64,000 bases of DNA from Ascaphus truei (Eukaryota; Chordata; Amphibia; Anura; Ascaphidae). The stretch spans positions 49,092,629-49,156,628 of the forward strand of contig CM071570.1 of assembly GCA_036426205.1 (NCBI GenBank). The letters are read 5' to 3'. Below the pieces are notes generated by a model that saw only the letters and a program-made list of their open reading frames with translations, had not been told where the DNA came from and did no database searches. This document shows, one piece after another, positions 59,042 to 64,000 of the stretch. The first letter of the stretch is position 1. Every line of letters starts with the position of its first letter. The position numbers and the translations under genes were made by a program.

Positions 59042-60649
59042 ATGGCCGAAAGGTGTGGGAGGAGTGATGCTGGTGTGAGTGGTACTGGTAGTCGTGTGAG
59101 TACGCGTCTGAGTGAACGTAGGATTCAGGGGAGTGCTGTTGCTGCGAGTGCGAGTGGTGTTGCTGGGAGTGCGAGTGGTGTTGCTGTGAGTGCGAGTGCT
59201 GGTGGTGGCTCTGTTGCTGGTGCTGCTGGGGTGTCTGTTGCTGGTGCTGCTGGGGTGTCTGTTGCTGGTGGTGGGGTGGTTGGTGGTGGGCCGCTTTTGG
59301 AGTCTCTTCCATTGGAAGAAGGAGAGTCCAGTCAGCAGCAGCCAAGCTCTGTGGCTGCACGTGGTCAGAAGAAACGTGTGGAGCAACCACGTAATCCTCG
59401 TTTCATGATGAGGAAAACAGAGTTCTTGTCACAGGGATTTTGGAGCACTATGACTCTCTGTATGGGCATTTAGTAGGTAAGTCAATCTTTGCATTGATTG
59501 TTCAAAGACATTTTTTCCTATCTCATGTGACATGTGTTAATATCAACCTATTAATCTCTAATATCTATCAATTAAAGTTAATTGTTACACACATAATCCT
59601 TCATGCTTTATAACGACCATAACAATCAATCAAAAAAGTTTGCCAATGTTCATAGAATATTCATGCAAGCTTCCTTAGATTTGTATGTTTCCACGTAAAT
59701 GCTCATGTGGTACACATATTCAACCTAAACCAGCATGTTATGTATCTCTTTGAACAGGTAGCAGTTTTGTAAAATGTTCGTCTTTCTATTAATTAGTAAG
59801 GTCATATATTTTGTATGTCTTTCAAGGACGGACAAGTTCAGCCTCAAGAAAAGAAATGTGGGAGCAAATAACATTGTCTGTGTCTGCGTGTGGGAATCAT
59901 GTCAGGGACAGCACGAATTGTCGGAAGAGATTTGATGATATCAGGGCGAATTTAAAAAAAAAAATCCAAGCACAACGGATGCATTCTTCTGCCACTGGAG
60001 GTGGGCCGCCAACACAAGCTCTAATCTTAACTCCATTGGAGGATCTAATGCGTGAAAAATTTCTTCCTGTCGTCGTGGTGGGTTTGGCAGAGGACAGAGA
60101 TATCGGAATTTATTCATCTCAATTTCCAGCAGGTGACAAATGTTACTTTACTACGCGTGTCGTATGTTACAGTTGTTATCTATCTTACCGCTGAAACGTA
60201 TTGTTTGTTCCAAATATACTGTCGCGGCCGAGTTTATTCTAACATTTACCCGGTCTCGGCCGCGATAGATACCGGGCGCACGCCAAGGTGTCCCGTGCGC
60301 GCGCCGGAGCCTCGGGGGATCGGTCCTCCGATCGGGGCTTCCCCCTCCCCTCTCCATGTCCGCCGGGTCCCCTGGAGCCCCCCACCGCTATCCCCCACAT
60401 CGCGGGACACCAGGGCTCCCTTCGGGGAGCCCTGGGCACGCACGCACGCATGCACAAGTGCCACAGCCCACACTCAGTGCCCCTGAAGTGCCACAGCCCA
60501 CGCCCAGTGCCCCTGAAGTACCACAGCCCACACCCAGTGCCCCTGAAGTGCCACAGCCCACACCCAGTGCCCCTGAAGTGCCACAGGCCAGTACAAGTGC
60601 TACAGTTAAGGCGAGAGTACTTGGCACAGGGAAAAGGCGAACACAATAG
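59042..60649 (+). CDS. Myb/SANT-like DNA-binding protein, three exons, one frameshift
   Basis: Exons 59042-59476, 59827-60132 and about 60459-60649. Exon 1 begins MAERCGRSDAGVSGTG and has a low-complexity Ala/Gly/Ser/Val region, then an acidic Gln/Ser-rich section. After RNPRF a one-base loss near 59405 shifts the frame; the next frame reads DEENRVLVTGILEHYDSLYG and ends HLVG at the donor GTAAGT. Exon 2 reads RTSSASRKEMWEQITLSVSA, CGNHVRDSTNCRKRFDDIRA and NLKKKIQAQRMHSSATGGGP, the Myb/SANT-like domain of the MYPOP-like family found beside Harbinger elements. Both introns are phase 1 once one base is restored. Exon 3 has VPQPTPSAPE repeats and a basic end (KARVLGTGKRRTQ). Likely a nuclear DNA-binding protein, possibly the Harbinger accessory Myb-like protein; no transposase gene follows. 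Confidence 0.65.
60219..60445. mobile_element. Truncated GC-rich TA-flanked MITE within intron 2
   Basis: Begins CTGTCGCGGCCGAGTTTATT after TA (60217-60218), matching the reverse complement of 12554-12913 (CGGTCTCGGCCGC, CCTCCGATCGGGGCTT, CCCCCACATCGCGGGACACC, CAGGGCTCCC). Similarity stops near 60434-60445, before the second terminal repeat. It lies between the donor at 60133 and the third exon, so the open frame joining it to the proline-rich repeats is probably a chance read-through. Confidence 0.65.
60462..60590 (+). repeat. 30-bp coding minisatellite
   Basis: Four to five copies of a 30-base unit (CCACAGCCCACACCCAGTGC plus CCCTGAAGTG) in exon 3, encoding a repeated PQPTPSAPEV decapeptide. 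Copies are nearly identical. Confidence 0.9.
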
Positions 60650-61900
60650 CCAACAAGCAGACCTGTGACTCGCTCTCAAAAGGATAAACAAAAATAAATA
60701 AGCACATTCACTAAATTATTTTGTGTAGTGGTGTTGTTTACTGCAGACTCTTTCATGCATAGTGTATGTATGATCATGTACAGATGCTTGCAAACATTCA
60801 AGTATGTCCTTGTACACATGAATGTTTATAAATGCTCATTCACTGAATGAGTGAAGGCATATTTTATAACATATGATTATCTATTAATCATCAGTTGATT
60901 AATGTTAATCCATTATGACACACTTTGCATGTAAATGGAAGATGACATTCACTTAGCTCTTGTTCAGTATTAGATGTTTCAGGTGTATTATTGTAATTTA
61001 GATTGTCATTTCATGCTAATATTATTTACATACAAATGAATGTAATTACCCATATAACAGCCTACATTTTAATGTAATGTTTTCTTGTGTCTTCACTCTG
61101 TAAGACATTACTTACCTTAATCTTCATTCATAGTTCATCATGTTGGCATGTGATCATGTATGATTTGTGGTTACAATAACAGATCTGTAAGTGTGTATGA
61201 ATATATCTGTAGTCTATCTCTGTATCTCTATCTATATATGTATACACACACACATTGTCTATCGTTGTGTGTGTGTGTGTATATTTACTGATATATAGAG
61301 ATATATATATATATCTGCCAGTGTTATCTGCAAACAGGCCTTGTGTTAATGATATACAAATGTTAGCACACTTGCTACAATTATTGTATCAGTATGAGTG
61401 AGCCCCTAATTCAGTCAGCTCTATTGAACTTTGAATATGATTACAACAAGGCCTGCTTACACCCATCAATGCCTTTAATTTTGCACTGTATATATAATAT
61501 ATATATAATCAGAAACAATATTACAGGCCTTAATGGCTGCAAAGAGGCCTTGTTTGCTGTTAAATACAACTTCTACACAGCTGACTCAATTAGGCCCTCA
61601 AGCATACTGACCCAGTAATGTTATAAACTTTAATGAACTTGAATATAATTACACCACACAACACTGATAAACACAGACATGCACACACACACACTTCAAC
61701 CACCACACACACACACCACATAGTACACCAACAACCAACACACACACAACACGACACACAGACCACAACACACACAAAGCTACAACACTTATCCACACAA
61801 ACACAAACCAATGTCACACACACCAACAAACAAACACACACAAACACCACCACGTGTGTGTGTGTGTGTGTATCAGTGGCTGTGTGTGTGTCTGTGCAGG
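60650..61900. other. 3' flank of the Myb/SANT gene and microsatellites
   Basis: A possible polyadenylation signal AATAAA lies at 60693-60698, 44 bases after the stop. Beyond it the sequence is A/T-rich, with TG/TA microsatellites at about 61195-61315 and a (CA)n then (GT)n tract at 61680-61875. No second Harbinger-like terminus was found. Confidence 0.45.
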
Positions 61901-61914
61901 CCCTATAGGCCAGT

Positions 61915-61997
61915 ATAGGCGATAACATTTTTAGTGGGTCACGAAGGAGAAGTTCAAAAATAACCGGGTCACGGAAAAAAAAGTTTGGGAAACCCTG
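61915..61997. mobile_element. hAT (Charlie-like) terminus
   Basis: On the minus strand it begins CAGGGTTTCCCAAACTTTTT and continues with GTGACCCGGTTATTTTTGAA, a typical hAT end. The bases outside, CCCTAGAG (61998-62005), resemble the CTAG-centred hAT target. The other end is not visible, so this is a fragment. Confidence 0.6.
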
Positions 61998-62198
61998 CCC
62001 TAGAGGATAGTGATGGCACCACAATATATATAAATATATATATACACACATCCATATACATACATACTGTACATACTGTACACACTGTTTTCAGAAAAAA
62101 TCTTCCCCTTTTATTTTTCCGTAACCACTATAGATGACCGACCGCTCAACCTATTAGAACAGCTAATCAATATACCACCGGTGCTTAGGGACACAGGG

Positions 62199-62931
62199 AA
62201 CCTGGAACGCATAAAGTGTAACTTAGAAATGACACTAGATCCCTATCACAACTGCACTCAAGGTGTATAGTAATTCATATCTTCAGACTTGATAAGTCAT
62301 AGAATCGCAATATCCTTAATGTAGCAACTTTAAATATAGTGGTGCTAAATAAGCAGTTTTACAGGATTTGCTAACTGACAAGAGTACTAAAACATCTATA
62401 ACTTGCTATGAAAATAATAAAAGGGAAAAAGGTGCAACATTTGTGTGGCTGCCCATTTGATACATACGAATACAGCCTTATGAACTGACTGAATGCATCA
62501 AACCACTATTTCAGCTTCCGTGTGGATACCACTGATTATTTAATCAGTGACAATATCCAGAGACATCTATTGGCATCATACTTACCTGAGTTCAGGTTAT
62601 CCAACAGTGTCCTGTATTGTGTCGCCTATTCTGGGGCTTTTTATGATTCACTGTACAGTATATATCAATATCACATGCGTCGTTGTTTAATAGCATCATT
62701 AATAAAATGTTATTATTTTCATAGCAAGTTATAGATGTTTTAGTACTCTTGTCAGTTGGCAAATCCTGTAAAATTGCTTATTTAGCACCACTATATTTAA
62801 AGTTGCTACATTAAGAATATTGGGATTCTATGACTTATCAAGTCTGAAGATATGAATTACTATACACCTTGAGTACAGTTGTGATAGGGATCTAGTGTCA
62901 TTTCTAAGTTACACTTTATGTGTTCCAGGTT
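62199..62931. mobile_element. 733-bp foldback element
   Basis: The inverted arms are about 225 bases each: 62199-62422 (AACCTGGAACGCATAAAGTG and on, ending TATAACTTGCTATGAAAATA) and 62706-62931 (TATTTTCATAGCAAGTTATA to TGTTCCAGGTT). The arms differ by scattered substitutions and small gaps. The 280-base centre is A/T-rich and not symmetric. No transposase is present and no target duplication was settled. Confidence 0.85.
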
Positions 62932-64000
62932 GCCTTTTATTTTTCATCATATTTTACAGAAAAATCACTCAATTTTCATGAACATTTTAGCAATTATATG
63001 TCTGTCACCACAGATTATTACATTTAAGAATCATTTGATAATCTAATAAATATTCTTTGGAATTTTGCTTCTTATATAATGTTAATCTACATAGCAGACC
63101 TACAATTCTGCACATGTTAATGGGGATTGAGCGAGAAATATAGAAGATATGATGAAAAATGAAAGGGGTCAGATTTATCCTGAACACGGTGCATATTGGT
63201 TGTACTGCCTGTTACCATGACACTTCACTTAATGGCTTTATATCCTGTAAATGAGTTAGTGTTTGATGAAAAAGCAAAGGCTATTTGTGTGTGGGCTGAT
63301 CTTTTATGACATATTATGCCTATGTTTTATAGTTAACAACCATTTTATCATAACCCTACTTTAGCACTGTGACTGAATTTTGGCTGTTTATGGCATCCTG
63401 TGACTTACAAGATTCACTGTCCATTAGAGTGGTTCTAAATTCAAATGATATAAATATTGCTAGCACTTATTTTGCAAGGACACTAAAGTACAAATAGAAG
63501 AAATACATCATTCATGTTTATGCTTTTCAACATAGAATTTGAGCTCAAGCTACTTTTAAAAATGTTTACTTTTTTTAAAGACTACCAATATAATTTAATT
63601 TAAATTTGACATTTTCATTATTGCCCCCAATGGAGGTTAGTCATTAAACTTCTATAGTACTTTTTGGGAAACCATTGCACGGAAAGACCCATTGATTTGG
63701 TCATAGTCCCAGTGTAATAAATAACCCCTTGTGTCTGAAATTTGTCTTAGACATAGGAGCCCATTCATGAAAGTTGGTGTTTTTCCATGTCCAAGACCAC
63801 CTGAAAACAAATTGCAATCTGATGCAATAAAAATCATTAAGAATATTCTATGCAGACAAATTGTGTCAAAAGAGATCTCATTTGTTTATGGAAATTACAT
63901 GGTAGGGTAGATGGAAGTGCCTGGCCAGAGTGATTGGTAGGAGCGACTGTGTGTGTGGGACAGTAGCCTTGAGTCTAGGTGTATACTGAGTATCATGTAC
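62932..64000. other. Unassigned A/T-rich end of the window
   Basis: No gene or paired element ends recognised. Confidence 0.35.

Noticed and set aside
58815..59390. A 191-codon minus-strand frame rich in Gln/His/Ser
   Set aside because: It is antisense to exon 1 of the Myb/SANT-like gene, whose Gly/Ala/Ser/Val repeats read as Gln/His on the other strand.
61680..61875. A CRISPR-like or structured array in the (CA)n/(GT)n tract
   Set aside because: It is an imperfect dinucleotide microsatellite with no spacers or unit structure.

Overview
This window looks like repeat-dense, gene-poor DNA from a large vertebrate genome, most probably an anuran amphibian. I infer this from the mix of elements: L2-type LINE 3' ends with short tandem tails, DIRS-type (tyrosine-recombinase class) retrotransposon gag/pol remnants, Harbinger-, hAT-, Tigger- and Tc1/mariner-like DNA transposons, many long foldback MITEs, and an intron-containing Myb/SANT-like gene of a kind expanded in amphibian genomes. 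The assignment rests on remembered family character, not on a search. I recognise no bacterial gene, rRNA, tRNA or CRISPR array, and no certain conserved host exon.

Layout. 0.7-5.3 kb: one old LINE on the minus strand, split by a 403-bp TA-flanked MITE and two solo LTR-like elements. 5.9-9.1 kb: two L2-like LINE 3' ends in opposite orientation. 10.0-11.0 kb: a Tc1/mariner transposase remnant and a hAT-like end. 12.2-15.1 kb: Harbinger-like and TA-flanked MITEs, a second copy of the LINE 3' end, a 305-bp ungapped direct duplication and a truncated Tigger-like MITE. 15.7-22.0 kb: a 1.7-kb solo LTR and a 4.5-kb element with hAT-like ends, both inserted in the same TA microsatellite; the second is filled with minisatellite and pyrimidine-rich low-complexity DNA. 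22.2-22.8 kb: a MITE with perfect 29-bp inverted ends. 26.8-27.1 kb: a GC-rich Harbinger-like MITE. 28.4-32.3 kb: a degenerate DIRS element (minus strand) carrying two nested MITEs. 34.9-38.8 kb: partial LTRs and a hairpin repeat. 39.1-53.6 kb: a second DIRS-like element, present in the assembly as the suspicious series A-A'-B-B'-C-C', in which each block is followed at once by an indel-ridden copy of itself. 53.6-54.5 kb: a solo LTR. 57.1-58.0 kb: a complete 230-bp Tigger-like MITE, a hAT-like end and a partial LTR. 58.55-60.65 kb: the Myb/SANT-like gene, starting just inside a Harbinger-like end, with one frameshift and a MITE in its second intron. 62.2-62.9 kb: a foldback element with arms of about 225 bp.

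Working together. The genes here are mobile-element genes. The DIRS parts form gag (zinc-binding N-terminus, LAP2alpha-like body) followed by reverse transcriptase and RNase H; both copies are broken and I find no tyrosine recombinase. The LINEs keep only parts of the reverse transcriptase and the C-terminal region. The only coding unit that may be close to intact is the Myb/SANT-like gene, whose exon phases agree if a single base is missing from exon 1. The 39-53 kb and 17-22 kb blocks should be treated as low-quality sequence.
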